From the NCBI GenBank assembly GCA_000302695.1, contig AMFN01000002.1:683948-747947 (forward strand): a stretch of DNA of 64,000 nt, in the 5' to 3' direction. Below, piece by piece: positions 39,246 to 48,568 of the stretch (position 1 is the first letter of the stretch; every line of letters starts with the position of its first letter). Position numbers and translations under genes: made by a program. Under the pieces are notes generated by a model. It saw only the letters and a program-made list of their open reading frames with translations. It was not told the DNA's origin and did not search any database. The DNA is from Enterobacteriaceae bacterium LSJC7 (GTDB lineage: Bacteria > Pseudomonadota > Gammaproteobacteria > Enterobacterales > Enterobacteriaceae).

Positions 39246-39938
39246 TTAATTAAAAGTTTGAACTGTCAAAGCACCCGCTGCGAGGCGCAGTCTGGCCGCT
39301 TTGCCAAAAAAATCAGGCGGAATTTGTTCACTGAGCCAGTAAACACCGGCAATGGAAACCAACTCTGCTGTTAATGCTGTACAAAATATTTGAGCTTCCC
39401 GCTCGCCGCTGGCGCCTGCCAGTGCGCGACCACGCATTACACCATAGATGTGAATGTTGCCGTCGGCGATAAGTTCTGCGCCGGCGCTGACGTGGTTGGT
39501 GACTACCAGATCACAGTTTGGCGCATAAATGCGCTGACCGGAACGTACTGGCGTATCAATTATGCGCGTTTTTGTGACGCAGGCGACAACCGGTTCGTTG
39601 GCGGGTGGTTTTTCGACCGCACGCGGCTTGTCTTTTCCTGCGCTGAGCAGTGGAATACCGGCATTTTCAATGGCCTGACGCAGTGCATTATCCTTGCAGC
39701 CGCTAATGCCAACGATGCGCAGGCCGGTTGAAATCACCACCTGCTGAAGGGCAGCCCAGTCCACCGGGCCTGACAGACCCGCGACATTAAGCACCACGGG
39801 CGCATGTTTTAAGAACGCAGGAGCCTGGGCGATTTTTTCCAGCAGTGCCTCGCGGATAACCTCAGGCTGCGCATGGTGAAGATGAACCACTGAAAGGGTG
39901 AAACTGCTGCCTTTTAGCTCGATTGGCGTATTTGACAT
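39246..39938 (-). CDS. minC: Septum site-determining protein MinC
   Basis: A 230-aa FtsZ polymerisation inhibitor. The N-terminal FtsZ-inhibiting domain starts [20 protein letters not shown]. The beta-helical C-terminal domain carries [20 protein letters not shown] and [10 protein letters not shown], the region binding MinD. The linker (about 105-120) is the least conserved part. The start 39938 matches E. coli; the frame is open five codons upstream. Confidence 0.97.
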   Translation of the reverse strand: MSNTPIELKGSSFTLSVVHLHHAQPEVIREALLEKIAQAPAFLKHAPVVLNVAGLSGPVDWAALQQVVISTGLRIVGISGCKDNALRQAIENAGIPLLSAGKDKPRAVEKPPANEPVVACVTKTRIIDTPVRSGQRIYAPNCDLVVTNHVSAGAELIADGNIHIYGVMRGRALAGASGEREAQIFCTALTAELVSIAGVYWLSEQIPPDFFGKAARLRLAAGALTVQTFN

Positions 39939-40059
39939 CCTGGCCTTACTCAATTCAGTTTAATACCCAGTGGCGGGACGATATTCCGATGTACAGCAGG
40001 CATGTTATAGTCACCGTTATATTCAGGCAAGTCGCCGCAGCCGAAATCAGAGCAAAAGA

Positions 40060-40335
40060 ATGATTTGTGTAATCTACCGCAGTACGAAACGTGATCAGAC
40101 CTATCTTTATGTCGAAAAAAAAGACGACTTTTCCCGCGTGCCGCCAGAATTGATGAGCAGTTTCGGCGAACCAAAGCTCGCAATGTTATTACCGCTCGAC
40201 GGTAGCAAAAAACTCGTCAATGCCGATTTGGAAAAAGTAAAAAAGGCGCTGGAAGAACAAGGTTATTATTTACAGCTGCCACCACCGCCAGAAAGTCTGC
40301 TTAAAATGCATCTTGACGGCCAGCCACCGAAATAA
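40060..40335 (+). CDS. ycgL: YcgL domain protein
   Basis: A 91-aa protein of the YcgL family ([40 protein letters not shown]). Its fold is known, its function is not. It is divergent from minC, as in E. coli. E. coli YcgL is annotated longer at its N-terminus, but the conserved domain begins at MICVIYRS. Confidence 0.92.
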   Translation: MICVIYRSTKRDQTYLYVEKKDDFSRVPPELMSSFGEPKLAMLLPLDGSKKLVNADLEKVKKALEEQGYYLQLPPPPESLLKMHLDGQPPK

Positions 40336-40403
40336 CTCTTCACACATCTCCGGACTTTCCTGGCTACAGTGAAAACAGATATCGCTGATAATGCAGGCAA
40401 GCT

Positions 40404-41492
40404 ATGAAAGTCCCGGTTCTTTATTTATCTCTGTATAGCGCACTGGCGATGGTCAGTACCGGTGCCTGCGCTGCCAACACCACCCCGCCTGCTCAACAGA
40501 GCACGGCCATCCCGTCTGCTGACGGCGAGCGCCTGTCCCAGAGCGGGCGCGACCCGAAAGAGTTCCCGGCCTTTGTGGCAACCTTGCGTGTGAAGGCGCG
40601 TGATGAAGGCATCAGCAACGCCACAATCGACAGCGCGTTTGCCAGTATCCATTTTGTTGACCGGGTGATTCGCTCCGATCGCAACCAGCCTGAGCAAAAA
40701 ATCACCCTTGATGATTATCTGGCCAAAGTCATGCCGCAGGCGCGTATTGACCAGGCGCGCAAATTGCGCCAACAGTACCGCGAGGCGCTGGCGAAAACCC
40801 GTGACACCTACGGCGTACAGAGCAATTACATTGTCGCACTGTGGGCGCTGGAGAGCGGCTTTGGCAAAATCCAGGGCAAAGAAGATATCTTTTCGGCGCT
40901 GGCGACGCTGGCGTTTGAAGGGCGGCGCGAGGCGTTTTTTACCGGCGAATTGATGGCGGCGCTGCGCATGGTGGATGCCGGTCATATTACGGTGGCTGAC
41001 ATGAAAAGCTCCTGGGCAGGGGCGATGGGGCAAAACCAGTTTATGCCCAGTTCGTATCTGCGCTATGGCGCAGACGGCGACGGTGACGGCAAAATCGATA
41101 TCTGGAACAATCCACAGGACGTGTTTGCCTCAAGTGCGCGCTATCTGGCTAAAGAAGGGTGGCAGCGCGGTGGTCGCTGGGGTGTGGAGGTGACGTTGCC
41201 CACCGGGTTTGACAGTGCGCTGGCGGGCGTAAAAGCCCAGCAGGGCAAACGAGTCGCTGCCTGGCAGCAGTTGGGCGTACAGCCAAAAGCAGGTGCGCCA
41301 TTGCCAGACAGCGCGCAACAGGCGTGGATTGTGACGCCTGACGATGCACAAGGGCGCAGCTTTATGGTGTTTCAGAACTTCCAGACGTTGATGCGTTGGA
41401 ACCGTTCGTACTACTTCGCAATCGGTGTGGGAATGATGGCCGATGCCATTGACAGCACAGGCGAGGGCGCAGACAGTGAACAGGTGAAATAA
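40404..41492 (+). CDS. Periplasmic lytic murein transglycosylase (MltB/SLT family 3 type)
   Basis: A 362-aa exported enzyme. The signal peptide is about 1-23 (VSTGACA then ANTT). The transglycosylase domain has the catalytic glutamate E150 in LWALESGFGKIQG, then WAGAMGQNQFMPSSY, and an EF-hand-like loop (DGDGDGKIDIW, about 214-225) like the calcium site of Slt35/MltB. The C-terminal MFQNFQTLMRWNRSYYFAI completes the family signature. It is not MltB itself by position. E. coli K-12 lacks this gene between ycgL and ycgM, but related enterobacteria carry one. Confidence 0.92.
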   Translation: MKVPVLYLSLYSALAMVSTGACAANTTPPAQQSTAIPSADGERLSQSGRDPKEFPAFVATLRVKARDEGISNATIDSAFASIHFVDRVIRSDRNQPEQKITLDDYLAKVMPQARIDQARKLRQQYREALAKTRDTYGVQSNYIVALWALESGFGKIQGKEDIFSALATLAFEGRREAFFTGELMAALRMVDAGHITVADMKSSWAGAMGQNQFMPSSYLRYGADGDGDGKIDIWNNPQDVFASSARYLAKEGWQRGGRWGVEVTLPTGFDSALAGVKAQQGKRVAAWQQLGVQPKAGAPLPDSAQQAWIVTPDDAQGRSFMVFQNFQTLMRWNRSYYFAIGVGMMADAIDSTGEGADSEQVK

Positions 41493-41513
41493 CACACAAC
41501 AGGGCCAATAATA

Positions 41514-42173
41514 ATGTATCAACATCACAACTGGCAGGGAGCGCTACTGGATTATCCGGTAAACAAGGTGGTTTGCGTAGGCAGTAACTATGCTGCGCAT
41601 ATTCAGGAGATGAGCGGCGTGACGCCCGACGAGCCGGTGCTGTTTATTAAGCCGGCCACGGCACTGTGTGATTTGCGCCAGCCGTTGGTTATACCGCAGG
41701 GGCAGGGCACGGTGCACCATGAGGTCGAACTGGCTATTTTGATTGGCGCCACGCTCAAACAGGCTACAGAAGATCATGTGCGCCAGGCCATCGTCGGCTA
41801 CGGTGTGGCACTGGACCTGACGTTGCGTGAGGTGCAGGCCGCGCTCAAAAAGGCCGGTCGTCCGTGGGAGAAGGCCAAAGGCTTTGATAACGCCTGCCCG
41901 GTGTCCGGCTTTATCCCCAGCGCTGAGTTTAGCGGTGACCCGCAAAACACGCCGCTGCGCCTGACGGTTAACGGCGAGCTACGCCAGCAGGGCAGCACGG
42001 CGGAGATGATCCACCCGATTTTGCCGTTGATTGCCTACATGAGCCGCTTTTTTACATTGCACCCGGGCGATGTGGTGCTGACCGGCACGCCGCAGGGCGT
42101 AGGCCCGCTGGTGAGCGGCGATGAACTGGTGGTCGGCTTTGACGGGCGCGACATCGAAACGCGGGTGCTGTAA
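41514..42173 (+). CDS. ycgM: Fumarylacetoacetate hydrolase-family protein YcgM
   Basis: A 219-aa FAH-fold enzyme; related proteins act as acylpyruvases or oxaloacetate tautomerases/decarboxylases. Conserved metal-site segments are [30 protein letters not shown] and [13 protein letters not shown]. It begins 21 bp after the transglycosylase gene, so the two may be co-transcribed. The natural substrate is not established. Confidence 0.93.
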   Translation: MYQHHNWQGALLDYPVNKVVCVGSNYAAHIQEMSGVTPDEPVLFIKPATALCDLRQPLVIPQGQGTVHHEVELAILIGATLKQATEDHVRQAIVGYGVALDLTLREVQAALKKAGRPWEKAKGFDNACPVSGFIPSAEFSGDPQNTPLRLTVNGELRQQGSTAEMIHPILPLIAYMSRFFTLHPGDVVLTGTPQGVGPLVSGDELVVGFDGRDIETRVL

Positions 42174-42178
42174 GACCT

Positions 42179-42201
42179 GAACCTGTCGCCGTGAGGCGGC
42201 A
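42179..42201. repeat. Hairpin between ycgM and ycgN
   Basis: ACCTGTCGCC-GTGA-GGCGGCAGG forms a 9-bp stem with one G-T pair, directly after the ycgM stop. There is no T-run. Confidence 0.45.
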
Positions 42202-42268
42202 GGACTTGCATCTGTGGCCCATACTCTTTATAACGTGCAGCTTGTTTGACTCCCTGCGGACCGCGCTT

Positions 42269-42715
42269 ATGACTGATTCTCCCTTCTGGCAACACAAAAC
42301 TCTCGATGAAATGAGCGATGAGGAATGGGAATCCCTGTGCGACGGCTGCGGGCAGTGCTGCCTGCATAAGCTTATGGACGAAGACACCGACGAAATCTAT
42401 TTCACCAACGTCGCCTGTAAGCAGCTCAATATCAAAACCTGCCAGTGCCGTAACTACGCGCGCCGCTTTGAGTATGAGCCAGACTGCATCAAACTCACCC
42501 GCGATAATCTGCCCACGTTTGAGTGGCTGCCGCACACCTGCGCTTACCGCCTGTTGGCCGAAGGCAAAGGGCTGCCGGTCTGGCACCCGCTGCGCACTGG
42601 TTCAAAAGCCGCCATGCATGCCGAGCGGATTTCAGTGCGCAACATTGCGGTGCGCGAGTCTGAAGTGCGCGACTGGCAGGACCATATTTTGAATAAGCCG
42701 GAGTGGGCGGATTGA
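42269..42715 (+). CDS. ycgN: YcgN, UPF0260 cysteine-cluster protein
   Basis: A 148-aa cytoplasmic protein of the YkgJ-like zinc/iron cysteine-cluster family. Cysteines occur in [12 protein letters not shown] and in KTCQCRNY, with later single ones (EPDC, HTCAYR). It aligns with E. coli YcgN from [18 protein letters not shown]. Its function is unknown. ATG 42269 is chosen by this alignment. Confidence 0.92.
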   Translation: MTDSPFWQHKTLDEMSDEEWESLCDGCGQCCLHKLMDEDTDEIYFTNVACKQLNIKTCQCRNYARRFEYEPDCIKLTRDNLPTFEWLPHTCAYRLLAEGKGLPVWHPLRTGSKAAMHAERISVRNIAVRESEVRDWQDHILNKPEWAD

Positions 42716-42817
42716 GGCGTTAAATAAAAAAGAGCTGTTACTTACTTTTAATCAGGAACCAGAGTGGGTAACGCTGCATCGCTACGGCTTTGTTGCGTTC
42801 TACGTTTAAAAATAAAA

Positions 42818-43123
42818 TTAGAACGCGTATTTCGACTTGCGCCTGATATCTATCATCCGTAGATAAAAATCGTATATCTCTTTATCCTGCGATGCGCGTA
42901 AATCATTCGGTAAGGTAACGCGTTCGTCGTCCCACTGTTTTACTTCATCACCGCAAGCTTTATATGCCGTATTAACAATATCGTCGGCAGACCGGTCAGA
43001 CTGGATAAACGGGAATATATGTTTTGCGAGACAGCGTGACAAAGGCGGTCCGAAGGCTTCATCTGCAAATGCGGAGCCTGAAAAAAATAAACCTGAAATA
43101 AGTAATATTGTAGTTCTGTTCAT
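42818..43123 (-). CDS. Small exported protein of unknown function
   Basis: A 101-aa protein not recognised. It has a clear signal peptide (TTILLISGLFFSGSAFA then DEAFG, cleavage near residue 21). The mature part is about 80 aa with two cysteines (SRCLAKH and KACGDE) that could form a disulfide in the periplasm, and a charged, helical C-terminus. The surrounding DNA is AT-richer than the backbone and no homologue sits here in E. coli. It is probably a recently acquired or lineage-specific gene. Confidence 0.7.
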   Translation of the reverse strand: MNRTTILLISGLFFSGSAFADEAFGPPLSRCLAKHIFPFIQSDRSADDIVNTAYKACGDEVKQWDDERVTLPNDLRASQDKEIYDFYLRMIDIRRKSKYAF

Positions 43124-43140
43124 ATCATTATTTATCGCTT

Positions 43141-43582
43141 AAGAGAGTTTTTCTGGATAAGCCCGCTGAGGCAGGCATTAAGAGTAAAATGTCATTGTAC
43201 CCATAGTGCCAGAACCTCTGCATCAAATACCTGCATCACTGCGCGCGATTTTATGGCTCGCGGGTTAATTACCTTTATGTTCTACATGGATTGTGGCGTA
43301 TACAGCATAATGACTATACCTCGATTTGTGCTGAGATATTCCTGTCAGCGTCAAGTTTTAGGCGCTCTCGCAGTACAAGTCTATGCACTCACTGCCGTGC
43401 CCTGAACGCCTGTTAGCACCGTTTGTGCTTGCGGCTGCATGACTTGCCGTATCAGAAGAGATACTCTCATTCTCCGGTAAGGAACACACAGATATCACTT
43501 TACTATGAAGACAACAAATAGCGATATTGCATGGCGTAGCTGACGGTGTTAGCTTCAGTGTAATACCAGGGACGGGAAGACG
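43141..43582. other. Interval between the two orphan genes
   Basis: About 440 bases without a convincing gene. It holds the divergent upstream regions of the small exported protein (minus) and the 185-aa orphan (plus). No clear operator was recognised. Confidence 0.4.
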
Positions 43583-44140
43583 ATGGACAGCAAATATCTT
43601 GACATAAAAGACCTGACAGGCGTTCGGGCAGCAGATTTACCAGGAACCAACCTGAGAGAGTTTACCGATTGGGCAGAAGCTCAAATGGCGAGTGGTGATA
43701 CCTCGGATAATATTCTCATGTTGGCATCACTTGGTCTGGATAAGCAACTTTCTAAAGATGAAGTTTACGCTTACTTCGACAGCTGTATCAAAGAAAAAGA
43801 CTTACCGTTGCCCACCGGTAACCGTATTCTGATTTATACCATTCGGCGCGCCTTGAAAGAAATGGTCTATGCACAAAAGGACAGTGATGTCTGGTCAGAA
43901 CTGGGAAGAACGTTCCTACGCTGGTATGACATGCCCTCTGGCACATTAAATAGCGTTTATTATTACTGGTCATCATTGCATGACGATTTTATCAATAACG
44001 GGGTCGCTGGTTGCGATTATGTTTATTTCAACTACGCCAGACATGAAAAAATAACGCCTGATTTACAGTGTGCTTATATTCGCAGTACGGCATTGAGATT
44101 TCTTCGGCTGTTTGACAACGAAGATGTCTATAAAATGTGA
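43583..44140 (+). CDS. Acidic cytoplasmic protein of unknown function
   Basis: A 185-aa protein not recognised. It has no signal peptide or membrane segment. It is rich in Asp, Glu and Tyr (SGTLNSVYYYWSSLHDDF) and looks helical. The ATG is preceded by GGGAAG. Size, acidity and position as a lone gene in an AT-rich patch resemble orphan immunity proteins, but no toxin gene is adjacent, so this is only a guess. A terminator-like hairpin follows at 44266-44310. Confidence 0.72.
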   Translation: MDSKYLDIKDLTGVRAADLPGTNLREFTDWAEAQMASGDTSDNILMLASLGLDKQLSKDEVYAYFDSCIKEKDLPLPTGNRILIYTIRRALKEMVYAQKDSDVWSELGRTFLRWYDMPSGTLNSVYYYWSSLHDDFINNGVAGCDYVYFNYARHEKITPDLQCAYIRSTALRFLRLFDNEDVYKM

Positions 44141-44609
44141 TGAATTTTCTCTCACCTGAAACGCATTCCGGGCCGTTTTTACGCGTAATATCTTAAGAGG
44201 GTAATCGCGGTATGTTAAGAGAGTGGCAACTTTTCAGGTCAAAGTATGAGAATAATGACCAACAAGAGCCCTGCCCGGCAGCGTCAGGCTGCAACCTGGC
44301 AGGGTATTTTCGACAGTGATGCTACAGGGCGCTGACGACAGCGATAATTTCATCACTACATTGCGTTTATTTCTGACATTATCACGTGGACGTTTACTCT
44401 TCCTGGAAATAAAGCCTTACTTATCTGTTCTTTATCAATCTGCGTTATTCATCAATTTTCGCATGATTATTATCCATATATCGCTCCCTCCAGGTTAATG
44501 TTCTGATATTTAAACCAAATCCCCGTGCTTCGCTTTACTTTTCAGGAAAAGTTGTCACACTTTTGTCTGTGGGCACGTCTGTCTGCCCGACCATGATTAA
44601 GGAGACGAT
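44141..44609. other. Interval before kbp
   Basis: About 470 bases with no convincing gene. A hairpin (see 44266-44310) and a low-complexity AT-rich segment are visible. A 60-codon plus-strand frame at 44316-44498 has no ribosome-binding site and is not called. Confidence 0.4.
44266..44310 (+). terminator. Possible terminator after the 185-aa orphan gene
   Basis: CCCTGCC and GGCAGGG enclose a nested GCAGC...GCTGC stem and are followed by TATTTT, about 130 bp after the stop codon. Confidence 0.55.
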
Positions 44610-45053
44610 ATGGGACTGTTTAACTTTGTAAAAGAAGCAGGCGAAAAGCTGTGGGATACCGTGACCGGCAACGGCGATGCTGCTCGTAAAGGCAAAATTG
44701 AAGAGCATCTGAAAAAAACCGGTATTCCTGGCGCTGACAAGGTGGATGTCACAGTAGAAGGCGACAAGGTTATCGTCAGCGGTGACGGCCTGAGCCAGGA
44801 AGAGAAGGAGAAGATCTTGGTTGCCGCAGGCAACGTAGAAGGGATCAAAGACGTCGAAGATAAGGTCAGCGTGGCGGCCGGTGAAACAGAAAGCAAATTC
44901 TACACCGTGAAAAAAGGCGATACGCTGAGCGCTATTTCTAAAGAAGTGTACGGCAACGCGAATCTGTACAACAAAATCTTCGAAGCCAACAAACCGATGC
45001 TCTCTCACCCGGACAAAATTTATCCGGGTCAGGTACTGCGTATTCCTCAGTAA
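44610..45053 (+). CDS. kbp: Potassium-binding protein Kbp (YgaU), BON-LysM
   Basis: A 147-aa cytoplasmic K+ sensor/binding protein (149 aa in E. coli). It begins [20 protein letters not shown] domain follows (about 25-90, [15 protein letters not shown] and [14 protein letters not shown]), then a LysM domain (about 97-147, [19 protein letters not shown] to GQVLRIPQ). It has a strong ribosome-binding site, AAGGAG. In E. coli ygaU lies in a different chromosomal region, so this is a relocated or second copy. Confidence 0.93.
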   Translation: MGLFNFVKEAGEKLWDTVTGNGDAARKGKIEEHLKKTGIPGADKVDVTVEGDKVIVSGDGLSQEEKEKILVAAGNVEGIKDVEDKVSVAAGETESKFYTVKKGDTLSAISKEVYGNANLYNKIFEANKPMLSHPDKIYPGQVLRIPQ

Positions 45054-45071
45054 ACGCAACTCTCCTGAGCA

Positions 45072-45101
45072 CAAAAAAGGCCTGCATTCGCAGGCCTTTC
45101 C
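45072..45101. terminator. Terminator between convergent kbp and dsbB
   Basis: AAAAAAGGCCTGC-ATTC-GCAGGCCTTT is a perfect stem. The minus-strand side has a six-T run, so it is strong for dsbB and moderate for kbp. Confidence 0.88.
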
Positions 45102-45128
45102 TTATCTGACATATTTTCATCAGAGTCG

Positions 45129-45665
45129 TTACGAGTGATAAAACAACTCACCGCGACGCTTGGGCTTAAAGAACTGTGCCAGCAGTACCAGTAGCGCCAC
45201 GACCAGATAGGCAACAAAGATACCGACCAGCCACTGCGGCATTTCAAGGCTGAGAAATTCCCACTGGCGTACGGAGCAGTCACCAGAGGCAACAAACACC
45301 TGTGGAAGCCACTTGTCCAGCGGCAGCCAGGTCGGGAAACGCACGGCGAAATCGCAGGTCTGAAAGGGTGACGGATTCAGCTGCATTTGCGTATGCTGCC
45401 AGGCAAGCTCAATGCCGCGCCAGGCGCTGTAAATCCACAAAGCCAGCGCCGCAATGCGTAGCGGCGTCTTAGGTGCAATAGCCCCCAGCAAACCTGCCCC
45501 CATTACACCAAACAACGCGCAACGCTCGTAGATACAGAGCACACATGGCTGGAGTTTCATCACGTGCTGAAACCACAATGCCACCAGCTCAAGAGCAAGC
45601 GCGGTGAAAGCCATCAGTAGCCATGCGCTGCGGCGGTGTGAGGACCGGTTAAGAGATCGCAACAT
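45129..45665 (-). CDS. dsbB: Disulfide bond formation protein DsbB
   Basis: A 178-aa inner-membrane quinone reductase that reoxidises DsbA. It has four membrane helices. The first periplasmic cysteine pair is PCVLC (C41, C44) and the second is in FQTCDF and ASGDCS. ATG 45665 has AGGGAAG upstream and matches E. coli; the open frame extends 18 codons further. In E. coli nhaB is between dsbB and fadR; here dsbB and fadR are directly divergent. Confidence 0.97.
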   Translation of the reverse strand: MLRSLNRSSHRRSAWLLMAFTALALELVALWFQHVMKLQPCVLCIYERCALFGVMGAGLLGAIAPKTPLRIAALALWIYSAWRGIELAWQHTQMQLNPSPFQTCDFAVRFPTWLPLDKWLPQVFVASGDCSVRQWEFLSLEMPQWLVGIFVAYLVVALLVLLAQFFKPKRRGELFYHS

Positions 45666-45879
45666 AAAAATCTTCCCTGCAGGATTAGAGTCAGGCGCAG
45701 TGTAAACTAATTCGCCCATTCAGCCACTAGCGTAGCGCGTAATAGCCTGTAAAGCAGCCTTTTTGCGGCAATTTTCTGTGCGGTATTGACCAAAGCAACG
45801 CTTTTATTTAAATCAATAGAGAAAATTATTACGGCGATCGTTTTTTTGTGGGGTAGCTGTGCTATCTGCCCCTTGCGTC

Positions 45880-45896
45880 ATCTGGTATGATGAGTC
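45880..45896 (+). promoter_or_regulatory. FadR-like operator in the fadR promoter region
   Basis: ATCTGGTATGATGAGTC differs at only two positions from the E. coli fadD operator AGCTGGTATGATGAGTT. It lies 34 bp before the fadR start codon, suggesting autoregulation. Confidence 0.55.
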
Positions 45897-45930
45897 AATT
45901 CGTACAGACCTGAGTAATGGAAATCCCCCT

Positions 45931-46650
45931 ATGGTAATTAAGGCGCAAAGCCCTGCTGGCTTCGCGGAAGAGTACATTATCGAAAGCATCTGGAATAATC
46001 GTTTTCCCCCAGGTTCTATCCTTCCTGCCGAACGTGAGCTTTCCGAACTTATCGGTGTGACCCGCACAACGCTTCGCGAAGTGTTGCAGCGCCTGGCCCG
46101 AGACGGCTGGCTGACCATTCAGCACGGTAAACCCACTAAAGTGAACAACTTCTGGGAAACCTCGGGTCTGAACATTCTTGAGACCCTGGCGCGTCTCGAT
46201 CACGACAGCGTACCGCAGCTTATTGATAACCTGCTGTCCGTGCGTACCAACATTTCCACCATCTTTATTCGCACGGCGCTACGCCAGTATCCTGAAGAGT
46301 CTCAGAAGGTACTGGCGATGGCGAGCGAAGTCGAAGATCACGCCGACGCCTTCGCCGAGCTGGATTACAGCATTTTCCGCGGGCTGGCATTTGCCTCAGG
46401 CAACCCGATTTACGGGCTCATCCTTAACGGGATGAAAGGGCTGTATACCCGCATTGGTCGTCACTACTTCTCAAGCCCTGAGGCGCGCAGCCTGGCGCTG
46501 GGTTTCTATCACCGCCTGATGAAGCTTAGCAAAGAAGGGCTGTACGACCAGGTGTTTGACGTGGTGCGCAGCTACGGGCGCGACAGTGGCGACATCTGGC
46601 ACCGCATGCAAAAAACCATGCCGAGCAGTCTGGCAATGCCCACGCGCTAA
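45931..46650 (+). CDS. fadR: Fatty acid metabolism regulator FadR
   Basis: A 239-aa GntR-family regulator. The winged helix is at about 5-75 ([30 protein letters not shown]) and the all-helical FCD-like acyl-CoA-binding domain follows. It represses fad genes and activates fabA/fabB; long-chain acyl-CoA releases it from DNA. Length and start match E. coli FadR. Confidence 0.97.
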   Translation: MVIKAQSPAGFAEEYIIESIWNNRFPPGSILPAERELSELIGVTRTTLREVLQRLARDGWLTIQHGKPTKVNNFWETSGLNILETLARLDHDSVPQLIDNLLSVRTNISTIFIRTALRQYPEESQKVLAMASEVEDHADAFAELDYSIFRGLAFASGNPIYGLILNGMKGLYTRIGRHYFSSPEARSLALGFYHRLMKLSKEGLYDQVFDVVRSYGRDSGDIWHRMQKTMPSSLAMPTR

Positions 46651-46668
46651 TCAGCCGGTACTGAAAAC

Positions 46669-46697
46669 AAAAGGCTTCCCGCGGGAAGCCTTTTTTA
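46669..46697. terminator. Terminator between convergent fadR and ycgB
   Basis: AAAAGGCTTCCC-GC-GGGAAGCCTTTTTT has an A-run on one side and a T-run on the other, so it is likely bidirectional. Confidence 0.9.
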
Positions 46698-46706
46698 GTG
46701 ATTTAA

Positions 46707-48245
46707 TTACAATGTGTTATTGCCCCGTGGCGGGCAGCGGTCCAGTAGCTCCACGCTGCCGTCGCTGTTTTGCTGCTCCAGCAGCACGTCAAACCCCCAC
46801 AGGCGGTGTACGTGCTTGAGCACTTCACGCCGTCCTTTATCCAGCGGCGCGCGGTTGTGCGGGATGTAGCGCAGCGTGAGCGAGCGGTCGCCGCGCAGGT
46901 CTACATTCCAGACCTGAATGTTTGGCTCCAGGTTGCTCAGGTTGTACTGGGCTGAAAGCTGGCTGCGAATTTCGCGATAGCCTTCTTCGTTATGGATGGC
47001 GGCAATTTCCAGATAATTATTGCGATCGTCATCCAGCACCGTAAACAGACGGAAATCGCGCATCAGCTTCGGCGACAGGAACTGGCTGATAAAGCTCTCG
47101 TCTTTAAAGTCGCGCATCGCAAAGTGCAGTGTATCCAGCCAGTCTTTACCGGCAATATCCGGGAACCAGTAGCGGTCTTCCTCTGTCGGTGACTGGCAGA
47201 TGCGCTTAATGTCCTGGAACATGGCAAACCCCAGTGCGTAGGGGTTAATACCGTTGTACCAGGGGCTGTTGTACGGCGGCTGGAATACCACGTTAGTGTG
47301 GCTGTGCAAAAACTCCAGCATAAAGCGCTCACTGACTTTGCCTTCGTCGTACAGGTGATTAAGGATGGTGTAATGCCAGAACGTCGCCCAGCCTTCATTC
47401 ATCACCTGAGTTTGCTTTTGTGGATAAAAGTACTGGCTCACCTTACGCACAATGCGCACAATCTCGCGCTGCCACGGCTCCAGCAGCGGCGCGTTCTTCT
47501 CCAGGAAATAGAGCAGGTTTTCCTGTGGCTCAGAGGGATAGCGGTGGCTGGTTTGCACCGTGCGTTCTTCCTCTCGATGGGGCAGCGTGCGCCAGAGCAG
47601 GTTAACCTGGCTTTGCAGATACTCTTCCCGACTCTTCTGGCGCGCTTTCTCTTCCTGCAATGAGATCTTCTGCGGGCGCTTATAGCGGTCAACGCCATAG
47701 TTCATCAGCGCATGGCAGGAGTCCAGCAGCTTCTCCACCTCATCCATACCGTAGCGCTCTTCACATTCGGTAATGTAATGTCGCGCAAAGATCAGATAGT
47801 CGACAATCGAGCTGGCATCGGTCCAGCTACGGAAGAGATAGTTATTTTTAAAAAAGGAGTTGTGGCCGTAACAGGCATGAGCCATTACCAGCGCCTGCAT
47901 GGTAATGGTGTTTTCTTCCATCAGATAGGCAATACACGGGTTGGAATTAATGACGATTTCGTAAGCCAGTCCCTGCTGTCCGTGCTTATAGAGCTGCTCA
48001 GTTTCAATGAATTTCTTACCAAACGACCAGTGCGGGTAATTGATGGGCATCCCGATACTGGAATAAGCGTCAATCATCTGCTCAGATGTAATCACTTCAA
48101 TCTGATGCGGATAGGTGTCCAGTCGGTAAGACTTTGCGACCCGGTCAATCTCGGCAAGATAGTCCTCAAGTAGGCTGAACGTCCAGTCCGGCCCGTCACT
48201 CAGACGATGTGACGTTGTGAGAGTGGAATCCGTAACAGTAGCCAT
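46707..48245 (-). CDS. ycgB: SpoVR-family protein YcgB
   Basis: A 512-aa soluble protein of the SpoVR/YcgB family, matching E. coli YcgB (510 aa). Conserved segments include ANPCIAYLMEENT-like (SNPCIAYLMEENTI), HACYGHNSFFKNNYLF and NEGWATFWHYTILN, histidine-rich motifs that look metal-binding. The biochemical function is unknown. In E. coli it is sigma-S dependent and usually found with yeaG/yeaH-type stress genes. It is divergent from dadA. Confidence 0.95.
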   Translation of the reverse strand: MATVTDSTLTTSHRLSDGPDWTFSLLEDYLAEIDRVAKSYRLDTYPHQIEVITSEQMIDAYSSIGMPINYPHWSFGKKFIETEQLYKHGQQGLAYEIVINSNPCIAYLMEENTITMQALVMAHACYGHNSFFKNNYLFRSWTDASSIVDYLIFARHYITECEERYGMDEVEKLLDSCHALMNYGVDRYKRPQKISLQEEKARQKSREEYLQSQVNLLWRTLPHREEERTVQTSHRYPSEPQENLLYFLEKNAPLLEPWQREIVRIVRKVSQYFYPQKQTQVMNEGWATFWHYTILNHLYDEGKVSERFMLEFLHSHTNVVFQPPYNSPWYNGINPYALGFAMFQDIKRICQSPTEEDRYWFPDIAGKDWLDTLHFAMRDFKDESFISQFLSPKLMRDFRLFTVLDDDRNNYLEIAAIHNEEGYREIRSQLSAQYNLSNLEPNIQVWNVDLRGDRSLTLRYIPHNRAPLDKGRREVLKHVHRLWGFDVLLEQQNSDGSVELLDRCPPRGNNTL

Positions 48246-48461
48246 CAGCGCGCCCTCATTGTTGAGACTCTCTCTGAATGGAAAGCCTTAACCTCAAGCA
48301 TAGAACAGACGTTGTGATTAGGGCGGATGAAGGAATTTTTTTCTGCCGCGCTTTTCTCTTTTTTTATGCTTTATTTCCTACCCTGAGCAACACGAAATAG
48401 TGAAGCGATTAGGGCGAAAGCAGGAGATCCTGAAAACCGCATTTCCCGCCATGGCGGGCGT

Positions 48462-48481
48462 GGTGTGAAATACATCACCAT
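48462..48481 (+). promoter_or_regulatory. CRP site upstream of dadAX
   Basis: TGTGA-AATACA-TCACC matches the CRP consensus TGTGA-N6-TCACA at nine of ten key positions, about 90 bp before the dadA start. The E. coli dad operon is controlled by CRP and Lrp. Confidence 0.75.
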
Positions 48482-48568
48482 AATAAATGCCTATGTTGAA
48501 TAAACTTTTCAACTGGGTTATCAGTTTGTATGCAGAGGATTATTCTTTTACTTTCGACAGGGGTGGTT

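Noticed and set aside
42725-42811. Protein-like open stretch after ycgN (ending ...HRYGFVAFYV)
   Set aside because: Only about 30 codons, no start or ribosome-binding site; such a run is not unlikely by chance.
44316-44498. 60-codon plus-strand frame before kbp
   Set aside because: No ribosome-binding site and low-complexity AT-rich composition.
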